Positions 25,229-33,834 of a stretch of DNA of 64,000 nucleotides are shown in pieces. The stretch is from an uncultured bacterium (lineage in GTDB: Bacteria > Pseudomonadota > Alphaproteobacteria > Sphingomonadales > Sphingomonadaceae): positions 1-64,000 of the forward strand of contig CAISGR010000086.1 of the NCBI GenBank assembly GCA_903884945.1, in the 5' to 3' direction. The position numbers and the translations under genes are program-made. Numbering within the stretch: the stretch's first letter is position 1; each line of letters starts with the position of its first letter. The notes under the pieces were generated by a model. It was not told where the DNA came from and did no database searches. It saw nothing but the letters and a program-made list of their open reading frames with translations.

Positions 25229-26110
25229 GTGCGAAACACTTCCTTGCGCATCGGCGAGCGCGCGCAGCTCGACCTGTTCAGGTCAGTGCCCGGCGACATC
25301 GCGCCGCGCGATGCGCAGGATCTGATGACGTGGCCCTTCTTCAGCCTCGCAAAGTCGCGGCGCATCGCGCCAATCGACTTCCGCATGGGCGAAACATGGA
25401 TCTCGGTAGAGGCCGTGCCTGAGCATGGCATGGCCACCATCTGGGATGCCGACGTCCTCATATGGGCGGCGAGCCAGCTCATCCAGGCACGCGACGCCGG
25501 CCGGCCGACCTCACGGCTGATGGCGACTACGCCACACGAAATTCTCGCTTTCACCGAGCGCGGCACCGGCAAGGCGAGCTATGATCGCCTTAAGGCGGCG
25601 CTCGACCGGCTGCAGTCGACCACGGTCGCCACGTCGATTCGTCAGCAGCATCAGCGCCGTCGCCACCGCTTTTCCTGGATCAACGAATGGCGCGAACTCG
25701 CCGACCATAACGGCCGCGCATTCGGCATCGAGTTGATCTTGCCCGACTGGTTCTATGCCGGCGTCCTCGATCGCGCGCTCGTGCTGACGATCGACCGCGC
25801 CTACTTCGCGTTGACCGGCGGACTGGAGCGCTGGCTCTATCGCCTCGTTCGCAAGCACGGCGGCCGCCAGTCAGGCGGCTGGAGCTTCGATGTCGAGCAC
25901 CTCCATCTCAAGTCCGGCGTGCTGTCGCCGTATCGGCGGTTCGCGTTCGAGCTGCGCGGCATCGTCCAGCGTCAGCCGCTTCCCGGTTATGCGCTCAGCA
26001 TCGAGCACCAGCTCGGCCGCGAGCGGCTGATCTTCGCGCCATTGCCGGCTGATTCGTTCGACCGTGCGATGCGCCGCGTGCGTCTTGCGTCTGTGGATAA
26101 CCGGCGATGA
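25229..26110 (+). CDS. repA: Replication initiator protein A (RepA)
   Basis: A 293-residue replication initiator of the RepA/RPA family found on plasmids and conjugative elements. Family signatures are DLMTWPFFSLAKSRR, ISVEAVPEHGMATIWDADVLIW, the winged-helix region HEILAFTERGTGKASYDRLKAALDRLQSTTV, and LERWLYRLVRKHGG. The GTG start at 25229 is the first possible one and lacks a clear ribosome site, so coupling to the upstream HTH gene is likely. Iteron-like repeats begin just after its stop. Confidence 0.88.
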   Translation: MRNTSLRIGERAQLDLFRSVPGDIAPRDAQDLMTWPFFSLAKSRRIAPIDFRMGETWISVEAVPEHGMATIWDADVLIWAASQLIQARDAGRPTSRLMATTPHEILAFTERGTGKASYDRLKAALDRLQSTTVATSIRQQHQRRRHRFSWINEWRELADHNGRAFGIELILPDWFYAGVLDRALVLTIDRAYFALTGGLERWLYRLVRKHGGRQSGGWSFDVEHLHLKSGVLSPYRRFAFELRGIVQRQPLPGYALSIEHQLGRERLIFAPLPADSFDRAMRRVRLASVDNRR

Positions 26111-26114
26111 GACA

Positions 26115-26177
26115 CGGACTATCGGGAACAGCCGGGTTCGGACCATCGGGAACGCGATGTTCGGACTATCGGGAACG
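26115..26177 (+). repeat. Three iteron-like direct repeats, candidate replication origin
   Basis: Three copies of CGGACTATCGGGAACR (26115-26130, 26139-26154, 26162-26177), 24 and 23 bases apart, with one substitution in the middle copy. They follow repA directly and are followed by a lower-GC stretch containing the palindrome AGAATCC-TTC-GGATTCT near 26240-26260. This is the expected layout of RepA-binding iterons with an AT-richer unwinding zone. Confidence 0.65.
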
Positions 26178-26321
26178 CGGGGGCCGTGTAACCTCAAGAA
26201 AACGCTCGGCGAATCCTGCTCTCTCTAACTGTCCTAATAGAGAAGAATCCTTCGGATTCTTGCTAACGGATGGTGCGTCTGTGGACAGCGCCGCTCGGCT
26301 GCTCGACGCGCGGAGGTCGCG

Positions 26322-27092
26322 ATGAGCGTGCTCATTGGTGACTGCCGCGCTGTCATGCCGGCGCATGCGCCGTTCGACATGATCCTTGCCGATCCGCCCT
26401 ATGGCGACACGTCGCTGGGATGGGATCGCCGCGTCGAAGGATGGCTCGCGCTGGCACGCCAGGCGCTCGCGCCGACCGGCTCGATCTGGCTATTCGGTTC
26501 TCTGCGGAGCTTTCTCGGTATCGCCGGCGACATTCGCGCGGCGGGTTTGCGCTACGCCCAGGAAATCGTCTGGGAGAAGCAGAACGGTAGCGCGTTCCAC
26601 GCCGATCGGTTCAAGCGCGTCCACGAACTGATTGTTCAACTCTACCGCACCGATGCGCGCTGGGACGATGTCTATAACGACGTTCAGACCACGCCCGATG
26701 CCACCGCGCGCACCGTTAGACGCAAACGCCGCCCGCCGCATACCGGCCATATCGAACGGGGGCATTATGCCAGCGAGGATGGCGGGCCGCGGCTGATGCG
26801 CTCAGTCATCTACGCGCCGAATTGTCATGGCCGAGCGACCCACCCGACCGAAAAGCCGGTCGGTATTCTCGAAATCCTGATCCGCACCAGTTGCCCGCCT
26901 GACGGCCTGGTCGGCGATTGGTTCGCGGGTTCAGGTGCTGCGGGCGAAGCCGCCCGCGCGACCGGAAGGCGCTATCTTGGGTGCGAGATCGACGCCGATA
27001 TGGCCGCGCGCGCCGACGCCCGCATCGCGGCCGTCCTGCCGTTCGGCGGGGTGCCTCTCGCATCGGACCCTCATTTTGGAGACCTACCATGA
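26322..27092 (+). CDS. Site-specific DNA-methyltransferase (beta-class layout)
   Basis: A 256-residue N4/N6 DNA methyltransferase. The catalytic DPPYGDTSLGWD lies near residue 23. The SAM-binding motif comes late (GDWFAGSGAAGEAARATGRRYLGCEID, about residues 202-230), after HPTEKPVGILE. The order (catalytic first, SAM motif last) is that of beta-class enzymes. No partner restriction enzyme is nearby, so it is probably an orphan methylase that marks element DNA. It overlaps the DUF2840 gene by four bases. Confidence 0.88.
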   Translation: MSVLIGDCRAVMPAHAPFDMILADPPYGDTSLGWDRRVEGWLALARQALAPTGSIWLFGSLRSFLGIAGDIRAAGLRYAQEIVWEKQNGSAFHADRFKRVHELIVQLYRTDARWDDVYNDVQTTPDATARTVRRKRRPPHTGHIERGHYASEDGGPRLMRSVIYAPNCHGRATHPTEKPVGILEILIRTSCPPDGLVGDWFAGSGAAGEAARATGRRYLGCEIDADMAARADARIAAVLPFGGVPLASDPHFGDLP

Positions 27093-27607
27093 AGCAGCCG
27101 CCGCCCGGCGAGCGCGTGAGCACTGGCGTCGTTCCACCGCTCCGCGACGCCATGACCGACGTCGAACTGATCTGGATCGAGAAGCGTCTTGAGCATTGGA
27201 TCCGCTTCGGGCGGATAGCCGCCGAACGAATCGTCAGCCGTCGAACCCGCGTCGTCTCGTTCCGCGCCAATGCGGTGTTCTCGTTCGTTCGCTGGGCTTC
27301 GAACGACTATGGCACGGTCCATTCACGGATCGACGTTCTGCGCGCCGTTGGCGCGCAAGAGGGCTATACGACGGTGCCGTTCGTGCGGCCGGGCGGCGAA
27401 CTCCTGCTTTCGATCCAGGGCTGGCCGAAGGTCCGCGCCGTGCTCGCCGCGATCGACGCGGTGGAAGCCGCCGGCGTCGATCCGTGCGACGCCTCGCCTG
27501 ATCACTGGCGCCATATCCAGAACCGTCTCTCCGCAGGCGAGCGGCCGAGACTCTATACCGCCCAACGCCATGCGGCATGGCTCAAGCGCAAGGCGATCGA
27601 GTCATGA
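27089..27607 (+). CDS. DUF2840 domain protein
   Basis: A 172-residue DUF2840 protein (LTDVELIWIEKRLEHWIRFGR-like block with D-V-E-L-I-W; VVSFRANAVFSFVRWASNDYGTVHSRIDVLRA; LLLSIQGWPKVRAVLAAID). The family occurs almost only in alphaproteobacterial conjugative elements between RepA and TraF. It is coupled to both neighbours by ATGA overlaps. The function is unknown. Confidence 0.85.
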   Translation: MKQPPPGERVSTGVVPPLRDAMTDVELIWIEKRLEHWIRFGRIAAERIVSRRTRVVSFRANAVFSFVRWASNDYGTVHSRIDVLRAVGAQEGYTTVPFVRPGGELLLSIQGWPKVRAVLAAIDAVEAAGVDPCDASPDHWRHIQNRLSAGERPRLYTAQRHAAWLKRKAIES

Positions 27608-28188
27608 GCCGGCTCGGTTATGTGCTGGTGACGCTGCTCGTCGCCGAACTTTTCACGACGCTGTTCGTCGGCGTCGCGTTGCTCGCGCCGCGTCCCCGGC
27701 TCATCTGGAACGCGAGCGCCAGCGCGCCGATCGGCCTCTATCGCCTGACGGCCACAGCGCATCCCGCTACCGGCGACCTGGTTGCGATCAAGTTGCCCCA
27801 CGCGCTCGCGCGCTACATGGCGGACCGCAATTATCTCGCGATCGGCGTGCCGCTATTGAAGCATGTCGCGGCACGCCCCGGCGCGCGCGTTTGCCGCACC
27901 GGCCCGCGCGTGACCGTTGACGGCCGATTGACGGCGACGGCCTTGCCTCGCGACAGCCATGGCCGGCCGCTGCCGGTCTGGCATGGCTGTCACATCGTCG
28001 GCGGCGACCAGCTCTTCCTGCTGAACGACACGCCGGACAGCATGGACGCCCGATATTTCGGCCCGATCCCGGCCGCCGGCCTGCTCGGTCGCGCGACGCC
28101 GGTCCTCACCCGCGATGCTCCCGACAAGCCACTACACTGGCGCGGCCTTGGCGGCAGCGCGGCTTCCACCCCCAGCAAAGGACATTGA
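27604..28188 (+). CDS. traF: TraF-type S26 signal peptidase
   Basis: A 194-residue conjugative S26-family peptidase. In RP4-type systems TraF processes and cyclises the TrbC pilin. It has an N-terminal membrane segment (YVLVTLLVAELFTTLFVGVALLA), the catalytic serine region SASAPIGLYRL and the general-base lysine region VPLLKHVAARPGARVC. Its presence with trbC suggests a cyclic pilin. It starts at ATG 27604, overlapping DUF2840. Confidence 0.88.
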   Translation: MSRLGYVLVTLLVAELFTTLFVGVALLAPRPRLIWNASASAPIGLYRLTATAHPATGDLVAIKLPHALARYMADRNYLAIGVPLLKHVAARPGARVCRTGPRVTVDGRLTATALPRDSHGRPLPVWHGCHIVGGDQLFLLNDTPDSMDARYFGPIPAAGLLGRATPVLTRDAPDKPLHWRGLGGSAASTPSKGH

Positions 28189-28190
28189 TC

Positions 28191-28526
28191 ATGCAGATTG
28201 GCCGCTTTCACCGTGTCGGCGACGTCTATGTCGGCCGGCTCCAGACCGCGCTTCTCGACGTGCCGCTCCGGCTTGTTCCCATCGCCGAACGTGCAAGCGA
28301 CAAAGCCCCTGACTGGCGTGTTCATCTTGATGGCGACGAACCGGCGCTGGAGGTCGGTTCGGGCTGGACACACCCGCGCGAGGGCGGCGGCAGCTTCATC
28401 ACCGTGCAGATCGACTGCCCGAGCCTTGCCCAACCACTGCGCGCGAATCTGCTCCCGTCTCGCGACGGGGAGGATCAGTATCTTCTGCTCTGGTCACGCG
28501 TGCCGCGCCGCGCGCGGGAGCAGTGA
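28191..28526 (+). CDS. DUF736 domain protein, third copy
   Basis: A 111-residue DUF736 protein (MQIGRFHRVGDVYVGRLQTALLDVPLRLVPI...HPREGGGSFITVQIDCPSLAQPLRANLLPS...LLLWSRVPRR). It follows traF by two bases and starts within the mating-gene operon, unlike the two copies at 20.9 and 23.6 kb. The function is unknown. Confidence 0.82.
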   Translation: MQIGRFHRVGDVYVGRLQTALLDVPLRLVPIAERASDKAPDWRVHLDGDEPALEVGSGWTHPREGGGSFITVQIDCPSLAQPLRANLLPSRDGEDQYLLLWSRVPRRAREQ

Positions 28527-28529
28527 GCG

Positions 28530-29288
28530 ATGACTCCGGTACGCGGGCGTCGGCGTGCGTGCTTGCTCCGCTCGATGCTGCCGATGCTCCTTGCCTGCGC
28601 CGCTACTGCGTTTGTCCCGGCAGGAGTCATGGCAAGGACCGGACCATCGGCAGCCGCAGACGCGCCGTCCTACGTCGCCATCGTTGCCGAAGCGGCGCGG
28701 CGCTTCGGCCTATCCGAAGCCTCGATCTGGGCGGTGATGCGCGCCGAAAGCGGCGGCAACCCGCGCGCGATCTCCGCAGCCGGTGCGATGGGTCTGATGC
28801 AGCTTATGCCGGCGACCTGGCGCAGCCTCACGGCGCGCTATGGTCTCGCTGCAGACCCCTTCGATGTCCATGCGAACATCCTGGCCGGCGCGGCCTATCT
28901 TCGCGAGATGCTCGATCGCTACGGCGATCTGCCGACCGCGCTGGCCGCCTATAACGCGGGACCGGGCCGCGTCGACCAATGGCGGTCGGGGACGAAAACG
29001 CTTCCGGCGGAAACGCTTTCCTACGTCGCGCGCATCACCCCATCGCTGGGCGCATCGGACACCGCATCGCTCGCTGCATCGACCGTACGCGCTCTTCCGA
29101 TCGCCCCTACTTGGCGCACCTCCGTCATCTTCGTTGCGCGCAACGACCGGACTTCCGTCTCTGCAGCGCCCTCCTTCGGCGCCCAACCTGGCAGCGGCGA
29201 AACCGCGCCCCCGTCCAGCGCTCGCACCCCCTCCATCCCTTCAGCAGGCTCCCTCTTCATCCCGCTTTCCGGTCGGAGCGAACAATGA
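28530..29288 (+). CDS. Lytic transglycosylase (conjugation type)
   Basis: A 252-residue periplasmic lytic transglycosylase that cuts peptidoglycan for type IV secretion assembly. It has a signal segment (SMLPMLLACAATAFVPAGVMA), then the SLT fold: YVAIVAEAARRFGLSEASIWAVMRAESGGNP (catalytic Glu of RAESGG), GAMGLMQLMPATW and AYNAGPGRVDQW. The C-terminal 90 residues are low-complexity, rich in Pro and Ser. ATG 28530 has GGGAGCA upstream. Confidence 0.9.
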   Translation: MTPVRGRRRACLLRSMLPMLLACAATAFVPAGVMARTGPSAAADAPSYVAIVAEAARRFGLSEASIWAVMRAESGGNPRAISAAGAMGLMQLMPATWRSLTARYGLAADPFDVHANILAGAAYLREMLDRYGDLPTALAAYNAGPGRVDQWRSGTKTLPAETLSYVARITPSLGASDTASLAASTVRALPIAPTWRTSVIFVARNDRTSVSAAPSFGAQPGSGETAPPSSARTPSIPSAGSLFIPLSGRSEQ

Positions 29289-29532
29289 ACGTCCACAGCG
29301 TCTTTTCGCGCGAGATGGGACGTGGCGGCGTAGTGCAGCATAGGGAGCAGGCGATTGATTCCGAAGGCAAAAATCGATGGCGAGATAAAAGGCGCGCCAG
29401 CCTGTGGGGCGCATGTGGTTGTGAGATAAAGGTTTTTTCGTCTGGCTCGCGGGAAGGCCGTCTGGCACGATTTTCACTTTATCCCGTCTTTTCAATGCGT
29501 CGCCGTCTGGCATCGGCCATGGGAGGCCGGCG
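29289..29532 (+). other. Pre-relaxase region, candidate origin of transfer
   Basis: A 244-base, less GC-rich stretch between the transglycosylase and the relaxase. It contains GAGATAAAGGTTTTTTCG near 29430 and TTTTCACTTTATC near 29470 (inverted GATAAAG / CTTTATC) around CGTCTGGCTCGCGGGAAGGCCGTCTGGC, where CGTCTGGC is repeated. The position is right for oriT, but no textbook nic consensus was found. An 83-codon open frame (29285-29536) overlaps both neighbours and may be fortuitous. Confidence 0.35.
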
Positions 29533-31278
29533 GTGACCTCCGACGACAACGATTTCACGATCCGGCCGGGAAGGAGCGGGGATGCCGGACAGGCATCCGG
29601 GCGTCGGGCGCAAAGCCTCGCCGCACAGGTGCGGCGGGCCGCGGCCAGGGCAGGTCACGCCCGGCGAGGACCGTCGAGAGGCCGAGGCACCGGCAGTCGA
29701 GGACGCGGCCGCATTGCCCGGCTGCGCACGACGGGCAGCGTCACCAACCGTCGCGTCGTCATCAAGGCACGGGTCGTTCGTCACACGGGCGCACGGTTTC
29801 GCGCAGCACCGCTCGCCCGGCATGTCGCCTATCTGAAGCGCGATGGCGTCACACGCGACGGGCGCGATGCCGACCTGTTCGACGTGCGCTCGGACCATGC
29901 CGATGGCGATAGCTTTGCCGGACGCTGCGAGGATGACCGGCACCATTTCCGCTTCATCGTCAGCCCCGAGGATGCCGGCGACCTCGCCGACCTCAGGACC
30001 TTCACCCGCGAGCTGATGGCCGATGTCGCGCGTGATCTCGGCACCGAGCTTGATTGGGTCGCCGTCGATCACTGGAACACCGACAACCCCCATGTCCATG
30101 TCCTCGTGCGCGGTGTCGCCAGCGACGGATCGGACCTTGTTATCGACCGCGACTATATCCGGGAAGGCATGCGTGCCCGCGCCGAGGAGCGGGCCACGAT
30201 CGAGCTGGGGCCGCGCAACGAGCGGGATATCCATCAGGCAATCGAACGGGAGGTTGAGGCCGAACGCTGGACCAGCCTGGATCGATCTCTCCAGCGCCTC
30301 GCCGACGAACTGACGGGCACCATCGACCTCCGTCCCGATACCGGCGACGATCCCCAAATGCGCCGGCTGCTGGTCGGGCGGGCCGCCAAGCTCGAGAGGC
30401 TCGGACTGGCCGATCAACAAGGGCCGGGGGTATGGGCGATCCGACCGGACGCCGAGCAGGTCCTACGTGACCTTTCGATCCGCACCGACATCATCAAGAC
30501 CATGCACCGCGCCATGGCGGGCGAAGGCCGCGCGCCGGATCCTGGCGCGTTCGCGCTCCATCGCGATGCGCCCCCCGAACCGATCATCGGGCGGCTGGTT
30601 GAGCGCGGTCTGCACGATGAACTCGCCGGCACCGCCTATGCCGTGATCGACGGTGCCGACGGCCGACTGCATCACCTGACCTTCGACGATATCGACATGA
30701 CCGGCGACGCCCGGCCAGGCGCCATCGTCGAACTCCGGTCGTGGCAGGACGCGCGCGGGCGTCATCGTCTCTCGCTGGCGACACGGTCGGATCTGCCATT
30801 GACCGCACAGGTCGAGGCACAGGGCGCAACCTGGCTCGATCGCCAGTTGATCGCGCGCGATCCGGTCGCGATCGACAACGGGTTCGGGATCGAGATCCGC
30901 GACGCGATGGAGGCCCGATCGCGACATCTCGAAGGCGCTGGCCTCGCGCGCCGGCAAGGACAGGGCTTCCTGTTCGCCCGCGACCTGATCGACACCCTCA
31001 GGACGCGGGAACTTGAGGCCGCGACCGAAGCGATCGCCGCCCGCACCGGCCTTGCGCACCGTCCGTCCGCAGCCGGCGACTATGTGAGCGGCATCTATCG
31101 CGAGCGCGTGACGCTCTCGTCCGGCCGCTTCGCCATGATCGACGATGGCTTGGGCTTCCAGCTCGTGCCCTGGCGACCGGCGCTCGATTCGCATCTTGGC
31201 CAACACATCGCCGGCACCATGGGACCCGGCGGCGGCATCGACTGGTCGCTCGGCCGCGGCAGGGGGCTTGGCCTGTGA
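29533..31278 (+). CDS. DUF3363 / VirD2-like relaxase
   Basis: A 581-residue relaxase of the VirD2-like DUF3363 type that nicks oriT and pilots the strand. The relaxase core spans residues about 75-210: VIKARVVRHTGARFRAAPLARHVAYLKRDGVTRDG, HHFRFIVSPEDAGDL and the histidine cluster DHWNTDNPHVHVLVRG. The C-terminal part is the DUF3363 region (HHLTFDDIDMTGDARPGAIVELR; DIDTLR...YVSGIYRERVTL-like). The start is a GTG at 29533; the basic N-terminal 70 residues are low complexity and the true start could be later. Confidence 0.88.
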   Translation: MTSDDNDFTIRPGRSGDAGQASGRRAQSLAAQVRRAAARAGHARRGPSRGRGTGSRGRGRIARLRTTGSVTNRRVVIKARVVRHTGARFRAAPLARHVAYLKRDGVTRDGRDADLFDVRSDHADGDSFAGRCEDDRHHFRFIVSPEDAGDLADLRTFTRELMADVARDLGTELDWVAVDHWNTDNPHVHVLVRGVASDGSDLVIDRDYIREGMRARAEERATIELGPRNERDIHQAIEREVEAERWTSLDRSLQRLADELTGTIDLRPDTGDDPQMRRLLVGRAAKLERLGLADQQGPGVWAIRPDAEQVLRDLSIRTDIIKTMHRAMAGEGRAPDPGAFALHRDAPPEPIIGRLVERGLHDELAGTAYAVIDGADGRLHHLTFDDIDMTGDARPGAIVELRSWQDARGRHRLSLATRSDLPLTAQVEAQGATWLDRQLIARDPVAIDNGFGIEIRDAMEARSRHLEGAGLARRQGQGFLFARDLIDTLRTRELEAATEAIAARTGLAHRPSAAGDYVSGIYRERVTLSSGRFAMIDDGLGFQLVPWRPALDSHLGQHIAGTMGPGGGIDWSLGRGRGLGL

Positions 31279-31312
31279 CGCCCACCCATCAATCCGAACC
31301 GGAGATCACCGC

Positions 31313-33358
31313 ATGAACGCTACCAAGATACTCTGGGGCCAGGTCCTGACCGTCATCACGATCGTGCTCGGCACGGTCTGGGGCGCCACCCAATGGACCG
31401 CCCACGCGCTTGCCTACCAGCCCGAACTCGGGCCGCCCTGGTTCGTGCTTGCCGGCATCCCCGTTTATCCGCCACCCGCCTTCTTCTGGTGGTGGTTCGC
31501 CTATGACGCCTATGCGCCGAAGATCTTCGTGCGCGGGGCGTTCATCGCCGCCTCGGGCGGCATCCTTGCGATCATCGTGGCGATCGCCATGTCGGTGTGG
31601 CGCGCCCGCGAGGCGAAGAAGGCCGAGACCTATGGCTCGGCACGATGGGCAACAGCGGCCGAGGCTAATCGTGCCGGACTGCTTGGCGATCGCGGAGCGG
31701 TGCTGGGTCTTCTAGGACCACATTACCTCCGTCACGACGGGCCCGAGCATGTGCTGTGCTTCGCGCCGACGCGATCGGGCAAGGGTGTGGGGCTCGTCGT
31801 GCCCACGTTGCTCGCTTGGCCGGAAAGCTGCATCGTCCATGACATCAAGGGGGAGAATTGGCAGCTCACCGCCGGCTTCCGTGCTCGCCACGGCAGGGTG
31901 CTGCTGTTCGATCCGACCAATCCGGCGTCGGCGGCCTACAACCCGCTGCTCGAGGTCCGGCGCGGCGAGTGGGAGGTGCGCGACGTGCAGAACGTCGCCG
32001 ACGTATTGGTCGACCCGGAAGGCAGCCTCGAGAAGCGTAACCACTGGGAGAAAACCAGCCACGCATTGTTGGTCGGTGCGATTCTCCATGTCCTTTACGC
32101 CGAGGCCGACAAGACGTTGGCCGGGGTCGCTTCCTTCCTTTCCGATCCCCGGCGGCCGATCGAGACGACGTTGCGCGCCATGATGACCACACCGCATCTG
32201 GGCGAAGCCGGCGTGCATCCGGTGGTCGCTTCGGCCGCGCGCGAGCTGCTCAACAAGTCGGAGAACGAACGCTCGGGCGTGCTATCGACCGCAATGTCCT
32301 TCCTCGGACTCTACCGCGATCCGGTCGTGGCGCGGGTGACGAGGGCTTGCGACTGGCGGATCTCCGACCTGGTCAGCGGCCCGCAGGCCGTGACGCTCTA
32401 TCTGGTCGTACCGCCCTCCGACATTAGCCGGACCAAGCCGCTCATCCGTCTGGTCCTCAATCAGATCGGCCGACGCCTGACAGAGGAACTTCATCCGAAA
32501 GGCAATAGGCACCGGGTGCTGCTGATGCTCGACGAGTTTCCGGCGCTCGGCCGGCTCGACTTCTTCGAGAGCGCGCTCGCCTTCATGGCGGGCTATGGGC
32601 TGAAGGCTTTCCTGATCGCGCAGAGCCTCAACCAGATCGAGAAGGCCTATGGGCAGAACAACGCGATCCTCGACAATTGCCATGTCCGGGTGAGCTTTGC
32701 GACCAACGATGAGCGCACCGCCAAGCGGATCTCCGACGCGCTCGGCACCGCGACCGAGATGCGCGCGATGAAGAACTATGCTGGCCATCGGCTTTCGCCG
32801 TGGCTCGGACATCTGATGGTGTCGCGTACCGAGACCGCGCGGCCTTTGCTCACGCCCGGCGAGGTCATGCAGCTCCCTAGCGATCAGGAAATCGTCATGG
32901 TGTCGGGCGTGGCGCCCATTCGGGGAACCAAGGCGCGCTACTATCTTGATCCACGGTTTTGCGAGCGGCTATTGCCTCCACCAGCACCACAGGCCATCGT
33001 GCCGAAATATCGCGCGCGCGACGACTGGTCCGACATGGTGCCCGTTGCCGCACCGCCAGCCCCCGAGCCGGCGCCGCAGCAGCCGTCCCCTCCGGGAACG
33101 GAAGCTTCTGCTTCGGACGGGGCCACAAAACCCACCGACACGATCACCGACAATGCCAATGCCGGCATCAGGCGGGAGCCGGAGCTTGGCGTCCATGAGG
33201 ACATCGCGCCAACACCTAAAGCCCCCGAAGGTGAGTTCGATTTCGATGGCGACGCGGCGCAAGAGGATGCGGCGCAGGCTCGTCGCGCCGCGGACCGCCT
33301 CGCGGCAGGCAACGCCAGGCGGGCGTCGCTCGATCCCAATGATGGTATCGAGCTATGA
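31313..33358 (+). CDS. traG: TraG/VirD4 conjugal coupling ATPase
   Basis: A 681-residue type IV coupling protein linking the relaxosome to the Trb channel. Two N-terminal membrane helices (residues about 8-28 and 75-98) are followed by APTRSGKGVGLVVPTLLAWP (Walker A near 153), NVADVLVDPEG...WEKTS and VLLMLDEFPALGRLDF (Walker B near 403), then the LIAQSLNQIEKAYG motif. The C-terminal 100 residues are an acidic, Pro/Ala-rich tail, typical of substrate-docking ends. It overlaps the CopG-like gene by four bases. Confidence 0.93.
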   Translation: MNATKILWGQVLTVITIVLGTVWGATQWTAHALAYQPELGPPWFVLAGIPVYPPPAFFWWWFAYDAYAPKIFVRGAFIAASGGILAIIVAIAMSVWRAREAKKAETYGSARWATAAEANRAGLLGDRGAVLGLLGPHYLRHDGPEHVLCFAPTRSGKGVGLVVPTLLAWPESCIVHDIKGENWQLTAGFRARHGRVLLFDPTNPASAAYNPLLEVRRGEWEVRDVQNVADVLVDPEGSLEKRNHWEKTSHALLVGAILHVLYAEADKTLAGVASFLSDPRRPIETTLRAMMTTPHLGEAGVHPVVASAARELLNKSENERSGVLSTAMSFLGLYRDPVVARVTRACDWRISDLVSGPQAVTLYLVVPPSDISRTKPLIRLVLNQIGRRLTEELHPKGNRHRVLLMLDEFPALGRLDFFESALAFMAGYGLKAFLIAQSLNQIEKAYGQNNAILDNCHVRVSFATNDERTAKRISDALGTATEMRAMKNYAGHRLSPWLGHLMVSRTETARPLLTPGEVMQLPSDQEIVMVSGVAPIRGTKARYYLDPRFCERLLPPPAPQAIVPKYRARDDWSDMVPVAAPPAPEPAPQQPSPPGTEASASDGATKPTDTITDNANAGIRREPELGVHEDIAPTPKAPEGEFDFDGDAAQEDAAQARRAADRLAAGNARRASLDPNDGIEL

Positions 33359-33786
33359 GCGGGCCGCGGGTCAAATATACCGTCCGGCTTCCGGCGGATC
33401 TGACGCGACAGCTTGCCGATCATGCGCGATCTCGCCGGGCCTCGCAGACCGCGATCATCGAGGCCGCATTGCAATCATTCCTCTCGCCCGATGGCGCCGA
33501 CCGGCTCGAAGCCGCGGTCAGCCGCCGGCTCGATCGACTGACCCGGCAACTCGAGAGACTGGAATGGCATGTGGAGCTGTCGAACGAGACGTTGGCGCTG
33601 TTCATTCGCTTCTGGCTGACGAGCACGGCACCGTTGCCTGATACGGCGATGAAAGCCGCCCAGGCGATGGGCAGGGAGCGGTGGGAACGGTTCGTGGAAT
33701 CGCTCAACCGACGAATGGAGAATGGCCCGCGCCTGAAGACCGAGCTGTCAGTGGATGTAGCCCGTTCAAACGGTGACGGTATCTGA
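33355..33786 (+). CDS. CopG/ribbon-helix-helix protein
   Basis: A 143-residue protein with an N-terminal ribbon-helix-helix (VKYTVRLPADLTRQLADHARSRRASQTAIIEAALQSFLS), then a coiled-coil stretch (LEAAVSRRLDRLTRQLERLEWHVELS) and a hydrophobic tail. It is standard between traG and trbB in this type of element, probably a transfer-operon regulator or relaxosome accessory. Its stop is followed by the antisense insertion. Confidence 0.82.
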   Translation: MSGPRVKYTVRLPADLTRQLADHARSRRASQTAIIEAALQSFLSPDGADRLEAAVSRRLDRLTRQLERLEWHVELSNETLALFIRFWLTSTAPLPDTAMKAAQAMGRERWERFVESLNRRMENGPRLKTELSVDVARSNGDGI

Positions 33787-33834
33787 CTCGAATCAGAACG
33801 GCCGATCTGGCGTTACCGAGGCTCCCGGGCGAGC

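Noticed and set aside
26115..26177. Possible CRISPR array
   Set aside because: Only three 16-base repeats with spacers under 10 bases and no cas genes. They fit iterons.
26107..26325. 72-codon frame covering the iteron repeats
   Set aside because: Its translation is just the repeat unit (SGTAGFGPSGT-like) and random sequence; the region is better explained as an origin.
29285..29536. 83-codon ORF between transglycosylase and relaxase
   Set aside because: It overlaps both neighbours by ATGA-type junctions, but its composition is arginine-rich and unlike known proteins, and the region is a better oriT candidate. Kept as uncertain, not called.
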